The notes under the pieces: model-generated
Database searches by the model: none
The model's input: only the letters and a program-made list of their open reading frames with translations
What the model was told of the DNA's origin: nothing
Shown here: piece by piece, positions 24,765 through 34,081 of the stretch
Layout of the letters: every line of letters starts with the position of its first letter
Numbering within the stretch: position 1 is the first letter of the stretch
Translations under genes and position numbers: made by a program
Assembly (NCBI GenBank): GCA_047777345.1
Contig: JBKEEJ010000012.1
Span: 46,289-110,288 of the forward strand
Source: Anaerocolumna sp047777345
GTDB lineage: Bacteria > Bacillota > Clostridia > Lachnospirales > Lachnospiraceae
Reading direction: 5' to 3'
DNA length: 64,000 nucleotides

Positions 24765-25514
24765 ATGAAGCAATGGAAAAAGTATTTGATAGCCGCCGGG
24801 ATACCTTTATTTATATTGGCACTTGTTTTGATTGTGCAAAACAGTACCGGCCCCAAAAGCAAAGAAACAGGTCAAAGCAGGACCAATGCCAATGAAAACA
24901 GCAGGAAAAAAGAAGATATCAAAGAAAACAGTATGGAAACAGATTCATCGGATCCTTCCGCAACGGATAAAGAAAGCAGTTTGCTGCCAACCAATGCAGA
25001 TTCCGCAGATGAAAGTAACACTGTCGATGAGAATAAGTCAGAAGAAGAAATTAAGGCTGAAATAGACGAATTTATAAGTACATATTTTAATAATAATAAC
25101 AATAATGATAATAAAAATAAAAATTCATCAAAAGGAAAGGAAAAATTCCAAGGCAGTAATAAAACTATCCAGGATAAAAAGAAAAATGAGGTTATTGAAG
25201 AATACCGAAATATTAAGAATTATATAAAACCGGGCCTGGATGCAGATTCTTATGTGGTATTTACAACTTATGATATAAAAATCTTTAATATTGACACTTT
25301 AGTGCCAGGAATGAGTTCTCTTTATTTGGTACGGAATGAAAAGGGAAACCTTGAACTAAAGGATGATACGGATGATACTAAGTTAGCCGATTACATGAAG
25401 CAACTGACTGAGAAAGAAGACATAAAAAAGGTAATTAATAAGGTTAATTCAGAGCTAAAAGCTGCCGTTAAGAAAGATAACTCTTTAAAAGTACTGCTTG
25501 ATTACTTAAAATAG
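24765..25514 (+). CDS. Membrane-anchored hypothetical protein with Asn-rich linker
   Basis: A 249-residue protein that I do not recognise. One membrane span (YLIAAGIPLFILALVLIV, residues 7-24) anchors it with the rest outside. A Ser/Asp/Glu/Lys-rich disordered stretch follows, then NNNNNND and a conserved-looking C-terminal domain (about 135-249) with VIEEYRNIKNYIKPGLDADSY and VVFTTYDIKIFNIDT. The C-terminal half might be a small alpha/beta domain related to surface proteins. It starts 50 bp after the NlpC/P60 gene and ends before a terminator, so the two are probably co-expressed and related to cell-wall turnover. Confidence 0.6.
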   Translation: MKQWKKYLIAAGIPLFILALVLIVQNSTGPKSKETGQSRTNANENSRKKEDIKENSMETDSSDPSATDKESSLLPTNADSADESNTVDENKSEEEIKAEIDEFISTYFNNNNNNDNKNKNSSKGKEKFQGSNKTIQDKKKNEVIEEYRNIKNYIKPGLDADSYVVFTTYDIKIFNIDTLVPGMSSLYLVRNEKGNLELKDDTDDTKLADYMKQLTEKEDIKKVINKVNSELKAAVKKDNSLKVLLDYLK

Positions 25515-25528
25515 AAATGAAACAAGAG

Positions 25529-25617
25529 GCTGTCGTACAACAGAACTTTGGGATTATATGGCTTATTAAAATTAGTTTAAATCCTGAAGCCTGGCACTGT
25601 GCGACAGCTTTTTTTAA
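25529..25617 (+). terminator. Long-loop terminator after the membrane-anchored protein
   Basis: GCTGTCGTAC (25529) pairs with GTGCGACAGC (25599-25608), followed by a run of T. The 60-nt loop is long for a terminator. Confidence 0.6.
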
Positions 25618-25858
25618 CGTAATTAGATTTGCCAAAACATGCGGATAATGATTAACCGGAAAATTCCTGCAAATTGTAGACTAGAAATCCCTCAAATATT
25701 GCTGCGGTATTTATTCGAATATGCTTTTTAATCGGTGATTTGAAAGAAATGTATTTAATAGAATGCATGGAAAAGTAAAGAAACAATTGTTTGAAACAGA
25801 AAAATGCCCTTGAAAATGATTGAAAACTTAGCAATTACTGAAAGCTTCATAGCAATTT

Positions 25859-25887
25859 TTGATAAGTACTTGGCAGCCAAGTATAAT
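25859..25887 (+). promoter_or_regulatory. Promoter of the GH3 gene with embedded operator palindrome
   Basis: TTGATA (25859-25864), a 17-bp spacer and TATAAT (25882-25887). The spacer contains the perfect inverted repeat TACTTGG-CAG-CCAAGTA (25867-25883). A repressor bound there would block RNA polymerase directly, so the GH3 gene is probably induced by a sugar. The regulator is not in view. Confidence 0.75.
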
Positions 25888-25939
25888 ATAATATGGGTAA
25901 TAAAGGAACTATAGTTCTGTACATAAGGAGGACGTTTTA

Positions 25940-28105
25940 ATGGAATATAAAAAGTACCTGGATGAGTCTCTTCCTTTTGAGGAAAGAGCGGCGGCGCTGG
26001 TTTCCGAAATGACTCTGGAAGAAAAAGTTTATCAAACCCTGCATGATTCTGCCGAAATTAAACGTTTGGGAGTTAAGGCATATAATTATTGGAACGAAGC
26101 CCTTCATGGTGTGGCAAGAGCGGGGGTTGCGACGGTATTCCCCCAGGCTATCGGCCTTGCGGCTACTTTTGATGAAGATTTTCTGGAAAAAATCGCGGAC
26201 TGTATTTCTACCGAAGGACGGGCTAAATTTAATATGCAGCAGAAATACGGAGATACCGATATCTATAAAGGTCTTACATTCTGGTCCCCCAATGTAAATA
26301 TATTCCGTGATCCCAGATGGGGCAGAGGACATGAAACTTATGGAGAAGATCCTTATCTTACATCCCGGCTGGGAGTACGTTTTATAAAAGGTTTGCAGGG
26401 ACACGACAAAAAATATCTGAAAGCGGCTGCCTGTGCAAAGCATTTTGCCGTTCATTCAGGCCCGGAGGATTTACGTCACAGTTTTGATGCAAGAGTATCA
26501 TTAAAAGACTTATACGAAACCTATTTGCCTGCTTTTAAAGCCTGCGTACAGGAAGGTAAGGTGGAAGCCGTTATGGGAGCTTACAATCGTACCAACGGAG
26601 AGCCTTGCTGCGGCAGCAAAACTTTGCTGAAAGATATCTTACGTGACAAATGGGGCTTTAAGGGACATGTTACCTCGGATTGCTGGGCCATTAAAGATTT
26701 CCATGAAAACCATATGGTAACTTCCACACCGGTGGAATCTGTGGCATTGGCTATGAACAATGGTTGCGATTTAAACTGCGGCAATCTTTTTGTGTACCTA
26801 TTACAGGCCGTAAGAGACGGTCTGGTGAAAGAAGAAACCATTTCCAAAGCCGTAACCAGACTTATAACTACCAGAATGAAACTTGGATTATTTGATGACC
26901 CTAAAAAAGTACCTTTTAATAATATTACTTATGACAAGGTAGACTGCAAAGAACACAAAGAGCTGAATATTGAAGCGGCAAGAAAGTGTGTGGTTTTGTT
27001 AAAAAATGAAAATAATCTTCTGCCTCTTGATAAAACCAAGCTGAAAACCATAGGGGTAGTGGGACCAAACGCCGATAACCGGAAGGCATTAATCGGAAAT
27101 TATGAGGGAACCGCATCCGAATATGTAACCATATTGGAAGGAATTCGTGAATATGTTGGCGAAGACGTAACGATTCGCTATTCCGAAGGATGTCATTTGT
27201 TTAAAGATAAGGTACAGGGACTTTCAAGAGCCAATGACCGGTTGTCTGAGGTAAAGGCAGTCGCAGATGCTTCCGATGTAATTATTGCTTGTTTTGGTCT
27301 TGATGCCGGCTTAGAAGGAGAAGAAGGAGACGAAAGCAATGAGTTTGCCAGCGGAGATAAGCCTAATCTGAATCTCCCGGGACTTCAGGAAGATATCCTT
27401 AAGGTACTGTATGAAAGTGGTAAACCGGTCGTGTTGGTACTGCTTTCCGGAAGCGCCCTGGCAATTACCTGGGAAGATGAACATATACCGGCTATTCTGC
27501 ATGCTTGGTATCCCGGAGCCCAGGGAGGACGTGGGGTAGCACAAGTCCTTTTTGGAGATTATTCTCCCGAAGGAAAGCTTCCTGTTACTTTTTACCGTAC
27601 CACGGAAGAGCTTCCTGATTTTACCGATTACAACATGAAAGGCCGGACATACCGCTACATGACCCAGGAAGCATTATATCCGTTTGGTTATGGATTAAGC
27701 TATACAGATTTTACTCTTACTGACGCAGCCGTCAGCAGACAGTTCATTACGCCGGATAACAATGTGGAATGCAGGGTTAAAATTAAGAATACAGGCAAAA
27801 TGGACGGAGCCGAAACCATTCAGGTTTATGTCAGGGCGCTGGATGTCAAAGATGCTCCAAGACATCAGCTTAAAGGCCTAAAGAAAGTGTTCCTAAAACA
27901 AGGGGAAGAAAAAGATGTTTCCATTACACTTTCACCGAAAGACTTTGCCCTTTATGATGATGAAGGAAAACTGGTACTAAACGAAGGAAAATATGATGTT
28001 TTTATCGGAACAAGCCAGCCGGACAGCAGAAGTATTGCATTAACCGGTAAGACCCCGGACGTTTTCCAGGTATCTTGTGAAAATACAGTTGTATTGGAAG
28101 ATTAG
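25940..28105 (+). CDS. Glycoside hydrolase family 3 (beta-xylosidase/beta-glucosidase type)
   Basis: A 721-residue GH3 enzyme without signal peptide, so it hydrolyses imported oligosaccharides in the cytoplasm. Domain 1 has NYWNEALHGVAR, FPQAIGLAATFD, SPNVNIFRDPRWGRGHETYGEDPYL and the nucleophile Asp in HVTSDCWAI (near residue 247). Domain 2 carries LLKNENNLLPLD and VGPNADN. A fibronectin-III-like domain closes the protein (about 630-721). The FRDPRWGRGHETYGEDP pattern is common in beta-xylosidases/arabinosidases. RBS AAGGAGGA. It has its own regulated promoter and terminator. Exact substrate is not decidable from sequence. Confidence 0.9.
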   Translation: MEYKKYLDESLPFEERAAALVSEMTLEEKVYQTLHDSAEIKRLGVKAYNYWNEALHGVARAGVATVFPQAIGLAATFDEDFLEKIADCISTEGRAKFNMQQKYGDTDIYKGLTFWSPNVNIFRDPRWGRGHETYGEDPYLTSRLGVRFIKGLQGHDKKYLKAAACAKHFAVHSGPEDLRHSFDARVSLKDLYETYLPAFKACVQEGKVEAVMGAYNRTNGEPCCGSKTLLKDILRDKWGFKGHVTSDCWAIKDFHENHMVTSTPVESVALAMNNGCDLNCGNLFVYLLQAVRDGLVKEETISKAVTRLITTRMKLGLFDDPKKVPFNNITYDKVDCKEHKELNIEAARKCVVLLKNENNLLPLDKTKLKTIGVVGPNADNRKALIGNYEGTASEYVTILEGIREYVGEDVTIRYSEGCHLFKDKVQGLSRANDRLSEVKAVADASDVIIACFGLDAGLEGEEGDESNEFASGDKPNLNLPGLQEDILKVLYESGKPVVLVLLSGSALAITWEDEHIPAILHAWYPGAQGGRGVAQVLFGDYSPEGKLPVTFYRTTEELPDFTDYNMKGRTYRYMTQEALYPFGYGLSYTDFTLTDAAVSRQFITPDNNVECRVKIKNTGKMDGAETIQVYVRALDVKDAPRHQLKGLKKVFLKQGEEKDVSITLSPKDFALYDDEGKLVLNEGKYDVFIGTSQPDSRSIALTGKTPDVFQVSCENTVVLED

Positions 28106-28161
28106 ATTAATCGATTTTAGACAGTAGAATAAAACTAATAAAAAGCCAGACTGATTTCCGA

Positions 28162-28216
28162 AAGGACAGCTTACTTTCCGTTATATACGGGGATGTAGGT
28201 TGTCCTTAACTTTTTT
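28162..28216 (+). terminator. Terminator after GH3
   Basis: AAGGACA (28162-28168) pairs with TGTCCTT (28201-28207), enclosing a second hairpin around CCGT-ACGG, with AACTTTTTT following. Confidence 0.6.
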
Positions 28217-28427
28217 CATATGAACCGTTAAATGCTCTGTAAACCGAATGGGAAATATGAATGAGAAAAATTAAAATTATGGTTACAATATACATATGAA
28301 ATGGTATACTATCAATATAAATATAAGAAAAGCTGGTATCATAATCCTAAGGGAAAAAGTTTATTAAGCTTAAATGAAATCGGATACCGGAATGAAAATT
28401 TAAAAAGGGAAAAAGGAGGACAGGAGC

Positions 28428-28991
28428 ATGTGCGGACGTTATTATGTGGATGACGAAACATCAAGGGAAATACGAAAGATATTGGAACAATTAGATGCAA
28501 AATATGAAAACAGCAATCGAAAAACAGGAGAGATATTTCCGACCAATCCGGCTCCCATATTGGCAGCATATAATGGAAGGATTGAGCCGGAACTTTCTGT
28601 CTGGGGATTTCCCAACTTTTATAAGAAAGGTGTTATTATCAATGCCAGGGCGGAAAGCGCAATGGAAAAAAAGACTTTCCGTGAATGTCTGGTAAACAGA
28701 AGATGTGTAATTCCTTCCAACGGTTTTTTTGAATGGGACAGCAATAAGAAAAAGTATCTGTTTACTCTTAAAGGATCTGATATTTTATATATGGCAGGAA
28801 TTTATAATTTTTATCAGGATGAATGCCGTTTTGTAATTCTGACTACGGAAGCCAATGAATCTATGGCTCCTGTGCATAACCGGATGCCTGTTGTGCTGAC
28901 TGAGGATGATATGGAAAGATGGATTCTGGATCAGAACAGCACCAGCAGAATATTACGCCAGATACCGCCTTTATTATCTAAGACAGCCTGA
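28428..28991 (+). CDS. SRAP-domain protein (HMCES/YedK family)
   Basis: A 187-residue SOS-response-associated peptidase-like protein. MCGRYY leaves the conserved Cys2 as the new N-terminus, which crosslinks to abasic sites in single-stranded DNA. The other family residues are visible: INARAES (Asn/Arg/Glu), CVIPSNGFFEW (with the Glu) and PVHNRMPVVL (catalytic His). It shields abasic sites at stalled forks. RBS AGGAGG. It stands alone, with no SOS-box-like palindrome evident upstream. Confidence 0.93.
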   Translation: MCGRYYVDDETSREIRKILEQLDAKYENSNRKTGEIFPTNPAPILAAYNGRIEPELSVWGFPNFYKKGVIINARAESAMEKKTFRECLVNRRCVIPSNGFFEWDSNKKKYLFTLKGSDILYMAGIYNFYQDECRFVILTTEANESMAPVHNRMPVVLTEDDMERWILDQNSTSRILRQIPPLLSKTA

Positions 28992-29066
28992 TTATCCGGG
29001 TTACAGAATTTTGTCTTTACGGCCGTCAGGCTTTTTTCAACCGGAAATAAAGTCCAAGTTTCTGCT

Positions 29067-29092
29067 AAAAAAAGACGCTCAGTCAGAGCGCC
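29067..29092 (-). terminator. Terminator of rpsT (minus strand)
   Basis: On the minus strand GGCGCTC-TGACT-GAGCGTC is followed by seven T. Located 60 bp after the rpsT stop. Confidence 0.85.
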
Positions 29093-29152
29093 TTATACAT
29101 TCAGCTATATATACGGGATGGAGAGGGTTAATTTCCTTCCCGGTTTTATAAT

Positions 29153-29416
29153 TTAAGCAATGGAATTAACGGCCTTGCTTAAACGGGATACTTTTCTGGA
29201 TGCAGTATTCTTATGGAATACTCCTTTAGAAGCAGCTTTATCAATCTCAGAAATTGCAACGATTAAGTTTGCTTTAGCAAGTTCTTTGTCGCCGGCAGCC
29301 ACGGCAGCATCAACTTTCTTAGTAAGCGTCTTAACCTTAGATCTAATTGCCTTATTTCTTAAAGCCTTAGTTTGATTAACTAAGATTCTTTTCTTAGCAG
29401 ATTTAATGTTAGCCAA
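29153..29416 (-). CDS. rpsT: 30S ribosomal protein S20
   Basis: An 87-residue basic helical protein with the S20 opening MANIKSAKKRILVNQTKALRNKAIRSKVKT and the closing HKNTASRKVSRLSKAVN. It binds the 5' domain of 16S rRNA. TGGAGGTG precedes the ATG. It has its own promoter and terminator and is transcribed against its neighbours. In many clostridia it is close to holA, so its distance from holA here defines the right limit of the inserted region. Confidence 0.97.
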   Translation of the reverse strand: MANIKSAKKRILVNQTKALRNKAIRSKVKTLTKKVDAAVAAGDKELAKANLIVAISEIDKAASKGVFHKNTASRKVSRLSKAVNSIA

Positions 29417-29499
29417 ATTTTACACCTCCACATCTGTTTCATATATTATTTGTTTCATTAAATCCGGACACGGACGTTCTAATGCAAACATACTATTAT

Positions 29500-29528
29500 A
29501 TAGTAGTATAAAGCACTAATTCTGTCAA
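29500..29528 (-). promoter_or_regulatory. Promoter of rpsT
   Basis: On the minus strand TTGACA (29528-29523), a 17-bp spacer and TACTAT (29505-29500), with further TATAAT-like bases just downstream. Confidence 0.5.
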
Positions 29529-29602
29529 TACATATTTTATAAAAAAATTGAAGAAAATAAAAGTAATACTTTTAAAAATTTCAGAAAGGCTGATTGAAAA
29601 TT

Positions 29603-30532
29603 ATGGATAAAAGTACGGAGACTGGCAGAAGAAATGTTCGACCCAGAACGGACCTTGCCTTAGAGGTAAGGGAAACCTTTGATGAAGATAATGTGGAGAT
29701 TCAGGGAGTGGTTTTGGAAGAAAATTATGATAAAGAAAAGGATATAAGAGTAACAACCGTTACAATAAAGGATCAAAAAGGCGCGGATGCAATGGGAAAA
29801 CCCATTGGTACTTATATTACAATAGAAGCACCAAAACTTGGCGAAGAGGACGAAAGTTTCCATGAGCCCATAACCAGTGAAATTGCAAAATATATCAGGA
29901 AATTGGCAGGTAATGTTATAAATCGTGAGATTCTTGTGGCAGGCCTTGGTAATCGGGATGTTACGCCGGATGCCTTAGGCCCTCAGGTAGTGGACAACTT
30001 ATTTATAACCAGGCATTTGATTAAAGAATTTGGAAATAACTTTATAAAAGAACATAAACTGGGAAATGTCAGCGCAATCTCTCCGGGGGTAATGGCTCAG
30101 ACCGGTATGGAAGCCAGCGAAGTATTACGGGGGATTATTCACGAAACAATGCCCAAATTAGTTATTGTAATTGATGCCTTAGCCGCAAGGAGCATACACC
30201 GGTTAAATAAAACAATACAGATAACCGATACCGGCATCAGCCCCGGATCTGGTGTTGGCAATAACAGAAAAGCTCTCAACAAAGAAAGTCTCGGAGTGGA
30301 TGTGATTGCGATTGGAGTTCCTACTGTGGTGGATGCCGCCACTATTGTTACCGATACAATGGAACAGTTTATGTCAAAGCAGGGCTTTGCCGATAATGAA
30401 ATACACCAGTTTATGAATGAACTAAGTCAGGAAACCATTGATAATATGTTTGTCACACCCAAAAACATTGACGAATCCATAAAACGCATCAGCTATACCG
30501 TATCGGAAGCATTAAACAAATGTTTTGCATAA
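29603..30532 (+). CDS. gpr: Germination protease GPR
   Basis: A 309-residue aspartic-type endopeptidase that degrades small acid-soluble spore proteins during germination. VRPRTDLALEVRE is the N-terminal propeptide/processing region; VAGLGNRDVTPDALGPQVV, SPGVMAQTGMEA, VIDALAARS and TDTGISPGSGVGNNRK are all GPR signatures. ATG at 29603 is taken as the start; an in-frame TTG at 29594 is nearer to the AGAAAGG site and cannot be excluded. It precedes spoIIP as in many clostridia. It shows that the organism forms spores. Confidence 0.95.
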   Translation: MDKSTETGRRNVRPRTDLALEVRETFDEDNVEIQGVVLEENYDKEKDIRVTTVTIKDQKGADAMGKPIGTYITIEAPKLGEEDESFHEPITSEIAKYIRKLAGNVINREILVAGLGNRDVTPDALGPQVVDNLFITRHLIKEFGNNFIKEHKLGNVSAISPGVMAQTGMEASEVLRGIIHETMPKLVIVIDALAARSIHRLNKTIQITDTGISPGSGVGNNRKALNKESLGVDVIAIGVPTVVDAATIVTDTMEQFMSKQGFADNEIHQFMNELSQETIDNMFVTPKNIDESIKRISYTVSEALNKCFA

Positions 30533-30734
30533 CACTTAAGGGTATAAAAAACACATGATTCCGGTTAAGGAACAGCCGAACATTTACCTCTAAACAAAAT
30601 AGCAGCAGCTTTGGTACTTAAAACAGCATGTCTTAAAAAAATCTTAAATATGTTGTTGAAACGTTATCATAAGAAAAAGTAAAGCATATGATAAGTTATA
30701 GGTGTTTAATTTAACAACAGACTGGAGAAAAATT

Positions 30735-32096
30735 ATGGGAAGATTTAAGTACAAAGCTGCAAAACTGTTTCAAATAGCAATATGGAGCATTATTTTATTA
30801 TTGAGTTTCAATGTTTTAATAAAGAGCATAAGGATTCTGGGAGTGAAAGTAGGGGAAGAAATTGTTACTGCGGCCTGTAATTACTTGACAGAGTCTCATA
30901 TACCCATTATAGGATATGTAGCAAAGGAAGGAAAAAAAGACTATAAAAGTCACATACTGAATGCCATGGCAGGCAATTTTCCCATTAATTATTACATAGC
31001 CCAGGCCAGTGAATATAAGGACTCGAATTATATAGAAGCGGAGCCAGCCGATACCCTGTATTTTGCAGGTGATTCGGACCTGCTTTTTAATAATGATTTA
31101 TATGTGCAACGGATTTTGGAAGCTATTGATATTTATGACGCGGCATTGGACAGTAAAGTGGCGGCGGAAAACAGTGATTTCTCCAAAAACGGGGATTATG
31201 TGCGGGTTAACGCGGGTAACGGTATTATGCCGATAGACATTATTAATGGCGAGGTTTATTTGGAAAGCGAAGCAACCAAAATTTTTGATGAGGAAGCGGC
31301 AGAAACCCTGGGGATGATTAACGGGGAGCATTTTACCTTAAACCAGTTACTGAACCGGCAGTTCTTATATAATAATTTTTATATAGTGGATCCTGCCACC
31401 GTAACAGATGATGAGCTTTTTGACGCGAAAAAGCTTTTGGACAATGACATGACCCTGAAGACGACCAATGACAAACCACAGATATTAATCTATCATACCC
31501 ATTCCCAGGAAGCATACAGTGACAGCAGAAAAGGAAAAGAAGCGGATACCGTAGTGGGGGTAGGTTCATACCTGACAAAAATTCTAAAAGAAAAATATGA
31601 TTACAATGTTATTCACGACAAAACCAAATATGATTTAATGGGAGGAAGTTTGGACCGGAATCTGGCATATAATTATGCCAGGGCAGGAATACAGAACATA
31701 TTGGATAGAAATCCTTCCATTGAAGTAATTATTGATTTACATAGAGACGGCGCCAAGAATAAACGTGTAACAAAGATTAATGGTAAAAATACGGCACAGA
31801 TTATGCTTTTTAATGGTTTGTGCCGGAATGCCAAGGGTGAAATTGAGTATTTGAAAAACCCCTATATTCAGGATAATTTGGCCTTCAGCCTGCAGCTGCA
31901 GCTTAAGGGAAGAGAATTATTTCCTGGGTTAATGTATAAAAATTATCTGCACTATTTACGATATAACCAGCACTTAAGGAAAAAATCTCTGCTAATCGAA
32001 TTAGGTACCGATAAAAATACGGTGGAGGAAGCCATGAATGCCATGGATTATTTGGCTGTTGTACTGGATGAGGTTTTAAAAGGCAGTGATAATTAG
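30735..32096 (+). CDS. spoIIP: Stage II sporulation protein P
   Basis: A 453-residue membrane-anchored peptidoglycan amidase/endopeptidase that works with SpoIID and SpoIIM in engulfment. One N-terminal span (FQIAIWSIILLLSFNVLI) is followed by a linker and the amidase_3-like catalytic domain: ILIYHTHSQEAY (zinc His), VVGVGSYLTKIL, VIIDLHRDGA (second zinc motif) and SLLIELGTDKNTVEEA (catalytic Glu). The start at 30735 has TGGAGA eight bases upstream. Located directly after gpr. Confidence 0.95.
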   Translation: MGRFKYKAAKLFQIAIWSIILLLSFNVLIKSIRILGVKVGEEIVTAACNYLTESHIPIIGYVAKEGKKDYKSHILNAMAGNFPINYYIAQASEYKDSNYIEAEPADTLYFAGDSDLLFNNDLYVQRILEAIDIYDAALDSKVAAENSDFSKNGDYVRVNAGNGIMPIDIINGEVYLESEATKIFDEEAAETLGMINGEHFTLNQLLNRQFLYNNFYIVDPATVTDDELFDAKKLLDNDMTLKTTNDKPQILIYHTHSQEAYSDSRKGKEADTVVGVGSYLTKILKEKYDYNVIHDKTKYDLMGGSLDRNLAYNYARAGIQNILDRNPSIEVIIDLHRDGAKNKRVTKINGKNTAQIMLFNGLCRNAKGEIEYLKNPYIQDNLAFSLQLQLKGRELFPGLMYKNYLHYLRYNQHLRKKSLLIELGTDKNTVEEAMNAMDYLAVVLDEVLKGSDN

Positions 32097-32146
32097 CAAA
32101 ATAATATTTACGGCAGTTCCGGAAAGTTTCTAAGCGAAACTCTTTC

Positions 32147-32175
32147 TTGTAAGTAAAAAGGCTCTATGCTATAAT
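32147..32175 (+). promoter_or_regulatory. Promoter of lepA
   Basis: TTGTAA (32147-32152), a 17-bp spacer and TATAAT (32170-32175) with an extended TGC in front. Confidence 0.75.
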
Positions 32176-32213
32176 ACAACAGATAATAGTTCACCGATGC
32201 AGGAGGAATTTTC

Positions 32214-34022
32214 ATGATAAACCAAAGCAATATACGTAACTTTTGCATTATTGCCCATATAGATCACGGAAAATCAACATTAGCCGACCGGATAATAGAA
32301 AAGACAGGTTTGTTAACCAGCAGGGAGATGCAGGACCAGGTTTTGGACAACATGGACCTGGAACGGGAGAGAGGAATTACCATTAAAGCCCAGGCGGTTC
32401 GAACGGTTTATAAAGCCAAAAACGGAGAAGAATACATTTTCAATCTGATTGATACGCCGGGACATGTGGATTTTAATTATGAAGTGTCCAGAAGCCTTGC
32501 GGCCTGCGAAGGAGCTATCTTAGTGGTGGATGCGGCCCAGGGAATTGAAGCCCAGACATTAGCCAATGTCTATATGGCCATAGATCATAATCTGGATATT
32601 TTGCCGGTTATTAATAAGATAGATCTTCCCAGCGCAGATCCGGAACGGGTTAAGGCAGAAATTGAAGATGTAATCGGATTGGATGCTAAGGACGCTCCCT
32701 TAATTTCTGCTAAGGTCGGTATTAATATAGATGAAGTATTAGAGCAGATTGTCACCAAAATATCTCCGCCAAAAGGCGATGTCAACGCACCGTTAAAGGC
32801 ACTGATATTTGACTCCAAGTATGATTCTTATAAAGGGGTAATTGTATTTTGCCGTATTATGGAAGGAAGAGTCAAAAAAGGAACTCAGATAAAAATGATG
32901 GCTACCGGTACCATAGCGGAAGTAGTAGAAATAGGTACTTTTGGCGCCGGACAGTTTATACCATGCGACGAACTGTCAGCCGGAATGGTTGGATACATCA
33001 CAGCAGGCCTTAAAAATGTCAGGGATACCAGGGTAGGCGATACCATAACGGATGCCAATAACCCCTGCAAAGAACCCTTGCCAGGATATAAAAAGGTAAA
33101 TTCCATGGTATATTGCGGTATGTATCCGGCAGATGGGGCAAAATATCCGGATTTAAGGGATGCTCTTGAAAAGCTCCAGTTAAATGATGCTGCCCTTCAG
33201 TTTGAGCCGGAAACTTCCGTTGCATTGGGGTTTGGATTCCGCTGCGGATTTTTAGGACTGCTGCATCTGGAAATTGTTCAGGAAAGACTGGAAAGAGAAT
33301 ATAATTTAGATATCGTAACTACGGCACCCAGTGTTGTTTATAAGGTTCATAAAACAGACGGACAAGTTATTGATATAACGAATCCTTCCAACCTGCCCAG
33401 CCCTTCTGAAATCGATTATATGGAGGAACCCATTGTCAGCGCGGAAATTATGGTAACCACAGAATATGTAGGCGCAATCATGAAGCTTTGCCAGGAAAGG
33501 CGGGGCGTCTATATTGGAATGGAATATATGGAAGCTACCAGAGCTTTATTAAAATATGAACTTCCGTTAAATGAAATTATATACGACTTTTTTGACGCCT
33601 TAAAATCCAGGTCCAAAGGTTATGCATCCTTTGATTATGAGATAAAAGGCTATGTCCGTTCGGATCTTGTAAAACTGGATATTCTTATTAATAAGGAAGA
33701 AGTAGACGCCTTGTCCTTTATTGTTCATGCGGATTCCGCCTATGAGCGTGGCAGAAAAATGTGTGAGAAATTAAAGGAAGAAATTCCAAGGCACCTGTTT
33801 GAAATTCCGATTCAGGCAGCCATTGGCAGCAAGATTATCGCAAGGGAAACGGTTAAGGCCATGCGTAAGGACGTACTTGCCAAATGTTACGGCGGTGATA
33901 TCAGCCGTAAGAGAAAGCTTCTTGAAAAACAGAAGGAAGGCAAGAAACGTATGCGCCAGATAGGTAATGTGGAAATACCGCAGAAGGCTTTTATGAGCGT
34001 GTTAAAACTGGATGATAAGTAA
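32214..34022 (+). CDS. lepA: Elongation factor 4 (LepA)
   Basis: A 602-residue ribosome-associated GTPase, standard length. GTPase motifs: AHIDHGKSTLADR (G1), RERGITIKAQ (switch I), DTPGHVDFNYEVSR (G3) and NKIDLPSADPERV (G4). The LepA-specific C-terminal domain ends with KRKLLEKQKEGKKRMRQIG and VEIPQKAFMSVL. It remobilises or helps assemble ribosomes. RBS CAGGAGGA. hemW follows after 59 bp, the classical lepA-hemW pair. Confidence 0.97.
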   Translation: MINQSNIRNFCIIAHIDHGKSTLADRIIEKTGLLTSREMQDQVLDNMDLERERGITIKAQAVRTVYKAKNGEEYIFNLIDTPGHVDFNYEVSRSLAACEGAILVVDAAQGIEAQTLANVYMAIDHNLDILPVINKIDLPSADPERVKAEIEDVIGLDAKDAPLISAKVGINIDEVLEQIVTKISPPKGDVNAPLKALIFDSKYDSYKGVIVFCRIMEGRVKKGTQIKMMATGTIAEVVEIGTFGAGQFIPCDELSAGMVGYITAGLKNVRDTRVGDTITDANNPCKEPLPGYKKVNSMVYCGMYPADGAKYPDLRDALEKLQLNDAALQFEPETSVALGFGFRCGFLGLLHLEIVQERLEREYNLDIVTTAPSVVYKVHKTDGQVIDITNPSNLPSPSEIDYMEEPIVSAEIMVTTEYVGAIMKLCQERRGVYIGMEYMEATRALLKYELPLNEIIYDFFDALKSRSKGYASFDYEIKGYVRSDLVKLDILINKEEVDALSFIVHADSAYERGRKMCEKLKEEIPRHLFEIPIQAAIGSKIIARETVKAMRKDVLAKCYGGDISRKRKLLEKQKEGKKRMRQIGNVEIPQKAFMSVLKLDDK

Positions 34023-34081
34023 AAATGAAGTGTAACTGTTTTTGGGGATAGTCTAAGGCGGTGTAATGAGGAGAGACTAAG

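Noticed and set aside
25080..25140. AAT/AAC-rich tract as a microsatellite or phase-variation switch
   Set aside because: It codes for an Asn-rich linker in frame and is not a pure repeat, so slippage control is not supported.
848..29152. Duplicated tRNA-Ser 3' end as the right attachment site of the island
   Set aside because: I read through the block for GGTTCGAATCCCACC and found no second copy; short or diverged att sites cannot be excluded.
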